A stretch of 64,000 nucleotides of DNA from Pyrenula massariospora (lineage: Eukaryota > Ascomycota > Eurotiomycetes > Pyrenulales > Pyrenulaceae). Positions 35,485 through 46,020 of this stretch are shown here, in pieces. The notes under the pieces are model-generated. The model saw nothing but the letters and a program-made list of their open reading frames with translations. It had not been told where the DNA came from and did no database searches. Each line of letters starts with the position of its first letter. Position 1 is the first letter of the stretch. The position numbers and the translations under genes are program-made. Location of the stretch: contig JAGFMI010000022.1 of assembly GCA_021030905.1 (NCBI GenBank), positions 496,001-560,000 on the forward strand, given 5' to 3'.

Positions 35485-36804
35485 TCAGAGTTGACCGATT
35501 ATTGAGTCGACACTTGCGCATTTTGAGAGCAAAAGGTGTACGATGTCGTCCAATCCATTCATCACCGCTAAATGCAGGGCTGTTCGACCATATTGGTCTC
35601 TAAGTTCTAGATTAGCTCCGGGAACGCTCAATAACGAAGTTATCATATCCTTCCTCCCCTTCAACACAGCTGCGTGAAGTGATGTGTGGCCCTGAGCGTC
35701 CTGTAGATTAACATCTGCAACATGCTGAGTCCCGGATCGCTCTGATAAGACGTCTCGGAGAAGCAAGAAATGCATGAGTTTGAGGTGTCCGTTTTGCACC
35801 GCAAGGTGGAGCGCTGTCCTCCCCAGCCTATCTTTCTTATTTGGGTCTGCCCCGAATGCTAATAGAACTTGCAGCACGGACTCTCCACCGTTTGCTGCTG
35901 CCACATGCAAGGCTGTCCATCCATTCTCACCTCCTTCACTGGACGGTGATTTGTATAAGGGCTCCCTTAGGAACTCGTTGTTCTTGAACTGGGAGGGCGA
36001 TGATCCCTGGTTTTCCCCGATCTGTGCTCCAGTCTCAGCAAAAGCTATCCCAGAATCAGTATGGTCAGAAGCATTAGTCATCTGGATCCCTTCAAATGTC
36101 GTTGAGCCAGCTGGAGAAGGCGATGTTCCAATCTCCAATGTGTTTCTGGCTGCTTGTGCGCTAATCTGAGACTCGCCAGATAGATGAGAAGGGTCACTTT
36201 GATGCTGCATTGCATTTAATTGACCAAAAAGAGAGTTCCAGGATTCTGTGGGAAGAGGAGCTGAACTGGAGGGGGATGGACCCATATCAGCAGTTGTGCT
36301 AGCCTTATTGCTTGTTATGCTCTCAGTGAAATTCTCCGCCGTAGGACTTCCATCACCCAAAAAGCCCGCAGTGTCATTAATCTGTCCCACATCTGCACCT
36401 TCAGCGTTTTGGTTGCAGGTCCCTGTAGTGGAAATGACCGTTCCGAAAGGCTCTTGCAACGGGATACCCGTTTCGTTGTAATCTTCCGACCAGGTACTTT
36501 CGTAGATTGGAGCTGTAGTATTCAATTCTCCTGTTAGGTGAGACCAACGAGATTCCTTCACAGGCACTGAAGAAAGCGCAATAGCGCGCCATTTGTCCGA
36601 TTCTTCTATGCGTTTTTTAAGTCGTTCTCCTAAGAGATGTCCCCAATTAGTCTAGTGCTCATTGCTGTTCTCAACACACTTACGATAAGATCTCTGAGCA
36701 ATACGATTTTGTTGTCGTTTTTTCTGCACTGCCTCAGAAATGTCTTCGTCTTCGGTAAAGCTACCTCTTGATCCATTATGTTGTCGTGTTGTCACCATTG
36801 GCAT
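35485..36804 (-). CDS. bANK transcription factor (basic region plus ankyrin repeats)
   Basis: Exons 36804-36684 and 36629-35485 give 421 residues; the 54-bp intron splits the DNA-binding region. The basic region, residues about 28-49, reads KKRQQNRIAQRSYRERLKKR, the NxxAQRxYR signature of fungal bZIP proteins, but it is not followed by leucine heptads. A long Ser/Thr-rich middle part leads to four ankyrin repeats from residue 277 to the end (GWTALHVAAANGG, GRTALHLAVQNGH, GHTSLHAAVLKGR, GRTALHLAVMNGL). This layout is that of the bANK family, whose known member ToxE activates the HC-toxin genes of Cochliobolus carbonum. It lies inside the cluster, convergent with the P450, and is the best candidate for the pathway-specific activator. 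Confidence 0.88.
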
Positions 36805-38025
36805 CTTCCTAACTGGATGTAAATCAGAGAGGCACTGCTGGGCACACTAGATCCAGCCGTGCAGAAGGGCAGTGTAGCCCGTTGAAGAACGTTGGCATTA
36901 CGCTTAACAAGAATCCTTCGTTACGACAGCACAACAGTTTACTACGCGGCAACAGCCTGATCACCAGCTGCAAACTTCAGAACCTATTTGCCATGGACGC
37001 CGAGACCGCTTTTCTGCTGAGCCAATCACGGAGGAAAGGCGTCGCTCAATGCGACGGGAGGCGTTTGTTAGTCTGGATGGGCTGAACGCTGATGCCTTGT
37101 TCCCTGACAGCAATTGAAGGGATTGTGCCGCTTCCAAGCCGGCTAGCCAGTCTTCATGTCGAATTAAAAACTTCACATGCGTCTCGGGCCGCATTACCTG
37201 CACGACATTTCTTTTCTTCTTTATCTAGCCCCAGTGAGCGAACATCAGACCTATAAAACGGCGTGCGGGGTTTACGGAAGGGCTCAAACAGGGACTTGTG
37301 TCATCTAGATGGCCCCCAAATAATCTTAGCACGCCTATGCCGAAATAACCGACAACGGCTATAAAGCTCTTAGGCGGCATATCGACAACGAGGAGACGCA
37401 AGTATGACCCGATTCTCAAGGGGTGACATGGGCAATTGAACAACGGACGCTGCGATAGGTCTTATGAAGGTTTCGGTTACAACTATCCCCTCAATACATT
37501 ACAAGGCTGCAGCAGTAAGCCAGACTTTCTGCCCGCACTCATACGGCCCAGATGCCCCTGTCAAAATCCCCACTTTGCAAAGAATTGGCAAGGAGCACTT
37601 GATTGAGAAGGTAAGATGATGGGGTTGCAAGGAGCCCTGACTGGTCGTGAATCGCATGATCGTATTATTGCTCCTGCTGTACAACCTCCATTGCCAACGG
37701 CTGGCACCCGCCACGCCGTAGCCAACGTCATTGTTGGTATGCTAATCAAGGTTTGAACAGAGTACCGAAAAGGCAGCTGCAATCAGTGATGCATGACAAA
37801 GACGAGCGGCTCTGACTGTCACCCCCATACCGCATCTAGATAAAAGGTGCAAACTTGTTATACGGATCTAGATGGGTTCTAAAGCTGGCCATAGCCCCCA
37901 AATGATACCTTCTCCCCTGAATTCGATCCGTCGTCTTCATAGTCTCGGGTCAACACGTTCTGCTCTTGTACAGTTCAAATCAAGTTTTCATCTCGTGATC
38001 AAACCTCCAACATCCCGTCCACACA
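36805..38025. other. Intergenic inside the cluster
   Basis: About 1.2 kb between the divergently transcribed regulator and 7TM genes, so it holds both promoters. Short frames at 36882-37085 and 37499-37782 have no support. No clear repeat or gene remnant was seen. Confidence 0.5.
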
Positions 38026-39376
38026 ATGTCAAGTGCCAAAGCAGTCCCTCGCTACCAGAATAGCTTTGATAGCCAGGTCAATCCACTGGGAATTGGGTTA
38101 TTTGCAGGAAGCCTATCTACCCTCTTTATTGCTGTAATAAGCGTCCTTTTACGTCTGTGGAGTCAGAAGAGCAAGAAGCAAAATCTTCTTTGGAGTGATG
38201 GGTTAATATTAGTTGCTGTTGTGAGTACTTCTTGTGCAGAAAAACAACAATCATGCTTGATTGACCAAGACACTTTAGGGATGTGCCATAGGGGAAATGG
38301 TCTGCTTTGGTCTACGTAACAAGACCCATCCCGTCTACACAGCGTAGTAGAGCTGATGCACCAACCTATGATAGTCGTCAAGAATGGCCAAGGACGTCAT
38401 GTCGAAGACTTGCTTAGTGAACAAGGCCCAATTGGATTTTTACGTACGTCCAAGAAACTCACCGACGTAAGTTTCCCCAATATAACCTTAACCTCAAAAT
38501 CCCATTACCAACGACGGTCTAGCTTGCGCACCCACTATCAGACCTTTGGGTTATTGCCGTTACCTGCGTCCGTATCTCTATCTTGGAGCTTTATATCACA
38601 ATCTTTAACCGGTCGGCCATCTTCAAATCAATCTGCCAGGCATTCATGATTATTCAACTAATAGGTTTCATCGTCGAGATGGTCTTGTACAACATTTTCA
38701 AAGTCACGGATCCTCAAGCTATACCTAGTTACATCGCTATACATAGCCTTTTTCTTTTTCTTGACCTTTTAATAGCGTTACTGCCTATGCCATTGATATG
38801 GCGACTTCAAATGCGTACCAAAGCAAAAATTCAAGTCAGCATTCTCTTCGGTCTCGGTGCCTCGTGAGCTTTCCACCATTAATGGCTCAGCTTCTCATTG
38901 CTAACCTTTCATTCTTAAGTGTATGCATTTGCTCCGCGCTTCGGCTTGCCTGGGTCCACAAGATCCAGTCCCAAGATTTCACGTACGACACTACTTTCCC
39001 ATATTTCTTCTCCCTCATGGAGCCTTTCCTTGGCATCATCCTCTCCAATCTGCCTTTGATTCGACCCCTCGTCAAGCAGATCCATGAGTCCCAGTTGTGG
39101 CAGAAGATTCGTTCCAGTGTTGGACTCAGCACAAGGTCTCGAGGTTCTTCGAGGAGTTCGAAATCAGCTGGGATAGACCGAGCTCTACAGCAGCCCCGCA
39201 AGAAGCCAGCAGCGAGCACGGATCAGGAAAGTGTAATTGAATTGCGGAACGATTTTGCAAGTACCGAGTTCGAGGTTGTTGCGAAAGGGAGGGACGGAGA
39301 ATTTGGAGCAGTAAACGGACGGAAGCCGGGCGACATTGGAGTAACGAGGTCATGGCGGGTGGAGCATGAAGTCTAG
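38026..39376 (+). CDS. Fungal rhodopsin-like / PTH11-like seven-TM protein
   Basis: Exons 38026-38220, 38353-38466, 38523-38863 and 38920-39376 join in frame to 368 residues. Hydrophobic segments include LGIGLFAGSLSTLFIAVISV, LILVAV, LSDLWVIAVTCVRISIL, AFMIIQLIGFIVEMVLY and SLFLFLDLLIALLPMPLIW. The motifs GQGRHVEDL, LPMPLIWRLQM and SLMEPFLGIILSNLPLIRP are typical of the fungal rhodopsin domain family (SAT4/PTH11-like). The C-terminal tail is hydrophilic and Ser/Arg-rich. The first intron (131 bp) is longer than its neighbours and its acceptor is chosen only because it keeps the family frame. The protein probably sits in the plasma membrane; a role in sensing is inferred from PTH11, and membership of the cluster is uncertain. 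Confidence 0.75.
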
Positions 39377-39929
39377 CTATAGTACGTTTGTGTTAACACC
39401 TGGTCATGGTCTTATCCGTGGCCATCTACTTGTTGTAGTGGTATACCACGATTAGATATCATACAGTCGTCCCATTTTGAGGGAAAATCAGTATTCCAGT
39501 CAAACGCTTCTTTTCTGCCGCTAAGAATCACTCCAAGATAGCAATGCACTGACATTGAAGAACTTTTCAAGCCAAGAACATGTGATGCATTTCTGTCATC
39601 GATGAGTTGCAATGGTTAGTGCTGGTCTTCATTAGTTCCCAGGATTTGGAAATTCTCGTCCAGAGGTGTCTACGCCGCCACGGTGGAAATGTGGTGGTGT
39701 CGGAAGCTGTCTCGCAATAGATATTGCCATAGACACAGCATCAAGTTTAGAAAATTTCCAGGGATTTTCAAGCATGAGAATTCGGCCCAAGATTGCACAA
39801 AACGAAAGAGTGACAACATTTTCAAGCACTTCAGCACATCTATATTCCAAATCTGACATTTAATCTCAAGCAGATAATCTATACAAATACCATAAGTCTC
39901 CTCCTTCATCCCGGACCAGAATCAGATCA
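39377..39929. other. Intergenic inside the cluster
   Basis: About 550 bp between two convergent genes. No domain or exon is seen; it should hold both 3' UTRs. Overlapping short frames on both strands at 39630-39909 are unsupported. Confidence 0.5.
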
Positions 39930-41742
39930 TCAGCTCGACCCAGTAATTTTACACAACCTTCCGCTAACAGTATCTTCTACCCACTCGTCGCTCCCGACCG
40001 CCGTCCTCGCATAGAACAGCTCATCCGGATCCCAAATGGCTTTGATTGCCCTGAGCCTGTCATAATTCGCGCCATAAAAGTCTTCTCTCCACGTTGCCAG
40101 GTAAGGATTCGCCTCGCTCAAGTACGAACCGCCGTCTGGTATCGCAGCACGAAGTAGGGGATCGATGGAATTTGTGATGCGGTCTTCAATGGCAAGGTTG
40201 TCAGCCCAGGTTTCGTTCCAATTCCAAATGGAGTACGCAATAAGAGAGTATGCAGAGCTGCGCCACGCGGGTAGGACCGCGTTCGGAGATATAAAGGGAG
40301 GGTGAGACACATCCATGCCGTTCCCAAGGATCTGGAAGACGCCATCCGCTGTGATGCTCTGGATTGCGCCTAGTAAAGTGTCAAGGGAGCTACCGTTTTC
40401 GGAGAGGGTGGTTGTTGGAACGAGCCTTCCGCCTTGAACCTGTGAGAGCCATGGGAAGCCGTATGGAAGGGGTCCAAAGTATTGATTGTAGTGTTGAAGG
40501 TAGTTTGGAAACTCGGTGACTTTCGAGATGTACGGTATTCGCAAGGAGTCTAAGTCAGTCTGCCAGTCGGAAAGGAGAGCATGCGTGTCGTTGCCGGAAT
40601 GATTCGGCCAGGTAATACTGTAGAGTTGGAAAGACCGCTTTCCGATGAGGTGCGCCGTTGTTGCGCCCTTAGCCGTCCAAGATGGGAGATGTGTGTGAAA
40701 GGAGCGGATGGCATACCAGATGTGTGCGTCGGTCGTATTTGATGTTGGAGCTAATGTTACTTGCGCGCCAGCTATAGGAGAGTCAGGCCAGGCACGCATA
40801 GTCATGGAGTAGACAAAGGCGAAGGCAGAGCCTCCGCCGCCAGAGAGCGCCCAGTATAGATCTGCATTGCGGGTAGGGGAGGCAGTAGTATGCTTTCCAG
40901 AAGCAGTCACGACCTCCCACTCAAGTACATTGTCTGCTGCGAGTCCATAGGTGCTGCTTAAAGGAGAATGCCCACCTCCTTGAGCAAATCCGCCAGCGAT
41001 GCTGACGCCTGAGCAAGATCCACCAAGTATCTTCAGACCAAGAGCAGAGGCAAATTCTATGGCTTCCCAAGCCTCAACTCCAGAACCAAGTTTCATAGCG
41101 GGACCGGAATAGTAGCTGCTGTTATAGGATTGAGAAGACATGGACTTAAGGTTATGAGTCCATAGTCCCAAGCCACCTGCGCCTGCGGATTTTCCAAGAA
41201 GATCATGGCCGGTATTCTTAATTACGAGGCGGATATTGTTTTGCAGTGAGAACTTTAGGCCCGTGACAACATGGTCGATTGAGGAGATGTTAATAGCGTA
41301 GCGAATATTCTTGCCAATAGTGCATGGCGAGTCTTTTGGTGTGTAAGGTAGACAGGTGTTATCTTGGAAGAGTGGCGGAAAGACAGAGTATGAAGATGGA
41401 AAGCTATAGCGAATGCTGGCTTAGCTCCAGCTCTGTAGATCTCCATTGAACAAGCTATATCAAGATTCATACATACTTGTTTTCCGCTCGTGGCCAAGAG
41501 ATTTTCAGCGCGGCACACGCATTAGCATCATAGGTTGGATCATGACATGGAGAGCCCAAGGGAACAGTCTTGATCAGCCTTCCCCCAACTGTGTCGTTGA
41601 GTCTTGACCAAGAATCTTCGGCAGGCCAGCATAAGTCCCCTGGCATGCAGCGACAGGTAGCATCTGTCGTGGTATCAGCTGTCGGATTTGCATTCACGTT
41701 AAGTGGAGCCAACACAGCAAAAATCCATAGAAAGATTCTCAT
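39930..41742 (-). CDS. Secreted berberine-bridge-type FAD-linked oxidase
   Basis: Exons 41742-41477 and 41415-39930 (61-bp intron) give 583 residues. A signal peptide (MRIFLWIFAVLAPLNVNANP) precedes a short Cys-rich stretch (CRCMPGDLCWP). The FAD domain has His159 in NTGHDLLGKSAGAGG and Cys223 in GGSCSGVSIAGG, the two positions that bind flavin covalently in this family, followed by GGFAQGGGHS and WALSGGGGSAFAF. The C-terminal BBE module ends YDRLRAIKAIWDP and LFYARTAVGSDEW. Such enzymes oxidise alcohols or form rings at the cost of oxygen. In cluster context it probably carries out an oxidation, perhaps outside the cytosol; the secreted solanapyrone synthase Sol5 is a known relative that couples oxidation to cyclisation. 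Substrate is unknown. Confidence 0.93.
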
Positions 41743-42396
41743 TTTGGTTGCTGGGTAAAGTGAATACGGCTTGACAGAAAGAGAATCTTTTGCATCTTAC
41801 TTTAAGGCACCTAGCCCTTATGGGAGTCGGTAGACGGTAGCCGTCCTTACCAAACAACCTTGCCACACTTTAACACTTCTACTGAGGTCCATAGTCGATT
41901 GTTGAATTTCAAAGCTGAGTTTCAGAATCAATGACCTTCCTCAATTAGCCATAGGAAGTATTACAAGAGAATGAATTACTTGGCGGCTCAGATCGGGGCC
42001 AAAAGGCCGAGCAGATCTCAACAAGGGTCTGGGCAAAGGATTTAGCAAAAAGGGTCAAATGCAGGCTGAGTAAGATGGCACATTAGTCATAAAAGTCTTT
42101 TCGGAACTCTGAGCCGCTTTACTCACGCTCTGACATTTAGTAAACGCTTCACATTTCCTCGTCACTCTATTGCGGCAGAAAAGGTATTACGTGAATACAT
42201 CTGATTGGGGTTAGTCTGTAACATTACAGGCAGAACCCTCTGAGAATTATGAGGCTGAAACCAACCTTTTTTCCCCTCAACGAACACAGACAACAGTCGT
42301 AAAGTCTTTGAGAACAGCCTTTAACACAACCCTACAAGCTCTCATACAATCGCTTCCTCGCTTAACAAATCCTATAGCTGATAAGATCTCTTCAAC
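41743..42396. other. Divergent promoter region of FAD oxidase and SDR
   Basis: The oxidase and dehydrogenase genes point away from each other across 654 bp, so both promoters lie here. No gene or repeat is visible. Confidence 0.5.
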
Positions 42397-43451
42397 ATGG
42401 CGTTATGGAGCCTCTACACACAGTACTTTCCACCGAAGCCAACTCTCACCGAAACAAATATCCCATCACAGAAGGGCCGTGTCTTTATCGTGACTGGTGG
42501 AAATAACGGTGTAGGCTTCGAACTTTGTAAACTGCTGTATGGTACAGGCGCAACCGTCTATATGGCCGCTCGATCAAAGGCAAGTAAATTACCCATTAGA
42601 TGCCTGAAACTTATAGGCTGAGTTGACTTTAGGAGCGCGCCGAAGCTGCGATTCAATCTATCACCTCCAAGCCTGGCCCCTCCGAGCCTGGAGAGTTGAT
42701 ATTCCTCGAGCTTGACCTCAACGACCTTTCTAGCGTCCGAAACGCTGCAGCAAGTTTTATTTCCCGTGAATCTAAACTCGATGTCCTTTGGAACAATGCT
42801 GGCGTCGGTGCACTTGCTATTCCTAAGGGTTCAAGGACGGCGCAGGGTACAGAGGCTTTCATGGGTCTTCATTGCGTCGCGCCATTACTCTTCTCGAAAT
42901 TACTACTCCCTCAGCTCCGCGCCGCCGTGCGATCTTCTTCTTCCCCAGAGTCTGTTCGCGTTGTTTGGACAAGCAGTCTGCTTGCCGAAGCCTCGTCACC
43001 TAAGGGCGGTGTTCACTTTGACTCTTTGGACACAGGGCTTAAAGAGCCAATTGCAAACTATGCTGCTACTAAAGCAGGTAACTGGTTCCTTGCCTCTGAA
43101 TGGGCGCGTCGGTATGGCTCTGGCCCTGAAGCTATGATAAGCGTGACGCAGAACCCAGGGAACTTGATGACGAATGCTTTCAAGAATACACCAAAGTTAT
43201 GGATGTTCTTTGTCAAATTTACATTGCATCCGCCGAAACTAGGGGCATATACGGAGCTATACGCAGGGTTATCGGAGAATATTAAGATGGAAAACAATGG
43301 AGCGTTCATCATACCATGGGGAAGGATTCATGAATGGTACCCTCGGAAGGATATCTTACAGGCGATGAAGAGCGAGAAGGGTGGTAAATCCGCGGCGGAA
43401 AAGTTTTGGGAATGGTGTGAGAGCAAGGCGGAGGGTTTTGATAAGCTATGA
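42397..43451 (+). CDS. Short-chain dehydrogenase/reductase
   Basis: Exons 42397-42579 and 42633-43451 give 333 residues, typical of retinol-dehydrogenase-like fungal SDRs. The NAD(P)-binding motif TGGNNGVG is at 33-40, ARSK ends the first exon, NNAG is at 115-118, and the catalytic Tyr204 and Lys208 lie in YAATK; the catalytic Ser is in VVWTSSLLAE. The intron starts GCAAGT: only this donor joins AARSK to ERAEAAIQS in frame, and the GT four bases further would shift the frame, so this is a GC-AG intron. It should oxidise an alcohol or reduce a ketone on the polyketide. It is the last intact gene of the cluster, divergent from the FAD oxidase. Confidence 0.92.
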
Positions 43452-44042
43452 GGTCTGTTTGAGAGGACTCAATAGCTTCTCTGTTAGTTCACGGCATAAT
43501 TAAGGGATCGGAGGTAGAATGGGATGGAACTATGTTGGCATCGATCAGGCCACTTGCAGGAGATGGTCCCTTAACGTCTTGAACAAACCCATGCAAGGCT
43601 CGGTTTCCTGCTTCGGGGCCGAGTCTCAGCAGACAATGGCGACTTTGAAGCTTCTGAGAATTCTATTCATAGCTTCCGATTATCCCTCCGACGACTTGAA
43701 ACGAACTTTTCTTTATGACAAATTTCACGCCGGGTGAGATCAGGATCACTAGCGAAAGGTTGAATTTATGAGCTGTCACCTCTGCAATTGAGGTATTTTA
43801 AAACGGGAAAGCGCGACAATCGGACACTGATATATTAAAAACAAAGCTATAAGTCTGTACTTGTTGTTGAAGCTTCTCTTTCTGTTCAAGATATTCCACC
43901 GAGTTTTCTTCGTCTCATCTCCTCTCCTCTACTCTCTGGGTACCATTTGACCTGAAGTTTATCTTACTGTAAGGCAAGACATGCCTCTTCGTTTGAACCA
44001 TATCAGTTCATTCCCATCTGTAATATTACCGAGTTTAAGGAG
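43452..44042. other. Intergenic at the right edge of the cluster
   Basis: No gene is recognised. It leads directly into a decayed STAND gene, so the cluster border lies here. Confidence 0.45.
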
Positions 44043-45166
44043 ATGCTGGCTGGATACAAAATCACAATATACATCACTGTCGCCGATGCGAATCTGTAAG
44101 TGTGGTTCATATTCTCTGAAGGCTCTATGCTAGTTGATGCTTCTTGCGCATCTATACACCCGCTATGAATTTAACGTGCTAGAAGACCATGAGAAAATAA
44201 TTATAGATGCAACTACCGATCTTCATGAACGTCTCCAAAATCTCGACCTGACAGTCCAAGATCTCTCTGCGCACGGTGTTGAGATCTCTGCTGTAATAAA
44301 TCTAAACGACAAGCGATATTAGAATGAAAGGAGAGTACGAAGCAGTGCCTTAAAGTATGCGCTCAATTACCTACTCGGTTTAAGCAAATTGAGCCGGGAT
44401 GTAAGGAGCGACATACTTCGCCGCTTCCCACTTCTGCGCAAACATATTTCACAAAAAGTCTAGGGCAATGTAAAGGGTCTCTCCAGGACACTGTCTCTCA
44501 GCTACAAAAGCATCTCCAAAATATCGACAGACAATTAGAGAATACAACATCATCCGACGGCGGTGCCACGCAGCTGGCGAAATTACTTGACTCAAGAGAA
44601 AGTATCAGTCAATGCTTAACAACTTGTTCTCACGTATATGAAAATGTGATACCGCAGCGAACTAACATTTACGAAGATATTACTACGGCTGACGAGAGCC
44701 ACCAGTATGTGGTCTTATTTGTCGGCGAGCTCATCGACGCTAGACGAATTAATCTCGGAGCACGATCACGCCTATCGACGGGGCTGGTGAGGGATGATTC
44801 CCTGCAGACTTTCGTGTGATTGATGAAATAAAAGGTGCATCTATTCAATAGATCTCACCAAAGCCTAATGAACCAGTCCCTATATCCAACCCTCCAGAGA
44901 ATCACAATAGCACAGCCACTAAATTTCAAGATCGTTATGTGAAAGGCCTTAGGCTCTCGTCTAAGGGGCAAGACACCGATGCATCTCAGAGCGCTGAAGC
45001 TTATCCCCTATAAGATTTATTACAAAGTTCTTAAATACCTCAATTTTCAATATATGATTACGCAAGAACATGACATGATCCATTACGCCAAGCAACGCTG
45101 TCAAAAACGAAATCTTGTGAAGCATCCAATGCTGCTTCAGCCTTGACGTTGGTGCAGTCTACTTCG

Positions 45167-45201
45167 CTCCTCCTCCTCCTCCTCCTCCTCCTCCTCCTCC
45201 C
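45167..45201 (+). repeat. (CCT)n / (TCC)n microsatellite
   Basis: About eleven uninterrupted copies of a CCT trinucleotide. It lies inside the decayed STAND gene. Confidence 0.9.
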
Positions 45202-45464
45202 GCTTCTTTGCGCCATCTCGCCAGCTATTCGAAATCACTAGAATCACTATTAGCGGAGCTCTTAGATGATCCTACTAGCTGAGGGATAGAAAAAGCCAAT
45301 GTGAATATATCACAGTAAGAGCTAGCTCAGCAAGAATACATTCATGCCGGCCGCTCCCAAGTGTGGTTTTTTGAAGATGGGCTCTATTAAGCAGTCAGAT
45401 CCTAGGAGTTCGTTCTTTATGGGGGTTTTAAGGTACCCCAAGTTCTCAGCAACAGGCGGTCGGA

Positions 45465-45635
45465 TTCCTGGGATTGGAGACCGAAATTCCTGGGAGCCTC
45501 ATCGAGGTTTCTGGGAGCCCTGGACGAGGTTCCTGGCCACCATTTGCGCTGCTGCCGGAGACATTTTGATTCTCAGGAATCGGACTCGAGGTTCCTGGGC
45601 ACTCCCTCACCGTTTCCTGGGGACTTATAGGTTTG
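45465..45635 (+). repeat. Degenerate 21-22 bp tandem repeat (minisatellite) on TTCCTGGG
   Basis: TTCCTGGG or a one- or two-base variant begins at 45465, 45487, 45508, 45530, 45592 and 45614. Spacings are 22, 21, 22, 62 and 22 bp, so the array has a period of about 22 bp with two diverged units in the middle. A unit reads TTCCTGGGAGCC followed by a variable part and GAGG. It sits between the two halves of the broken STAND gene. Confidence 0.7.
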
Positions 45636-46020
45636 TCTCGGCACTTTTTGCGCCATCCCCGCCGGACGAAAACGATATTCTTCGACATCATGCTGAAACA
45701 TCGTATTCACCTTCGAAAGCCAATATAAATGAATGATCCTATCTACAGGGTACTTTAGTCTCTCTAGAAATTTCTATGAGGAATATGGCATCTTATAGTC
45801 GGAATCTGCAAGGTAAAGAGTGAAAGAGGGCTGTGACAATAAACAATAGGTAACAGAATACTGCAGGAGCTGCTTGGGACATTGACTGACCATCTACTAG
45901 ACGGAGACTCTGCTCTGTTATATTTCTGCTGTCAGCTCTTCAAGATTATGATTTAGGACAAGTTCATTATCGACGCGACGCCTGGTTTTCTGCTTAGGGG
46001 TCAAGGTATATTTAAAACTC

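Larger units (their letters stand above)
44043..46020 (+). pseudogene. Decayed STAND (NACHT-type NLR-like) gene
   Basis: Broken pieces of one fungal STAND protein lie in order. The N-terminal domain found in many fungal STAND proteins (the azaphilone cluster protein L type) is seen as MLAGYKITIYITVADANL at 44043, DHEKIIIDATTDLHERLQN near 44180, SLQDTVSQLQKHLQNIDRQL near 44480, then TTADESHQYVV and RINLGARSRLSTGL up to about 44810. A NACHT-like piece lies near 45850-45990 (ILQELLGTLTDHLLDGDSAL, LLYFCCQ, then KFIIDAT after a stop). Stops and frame changes separate the pieces, and the space between holds a trinucleotide repeat and a minisatellite. Intact relatives act in non-self recognition; this copy cannot make the full protein. 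Confidence 0.65.
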
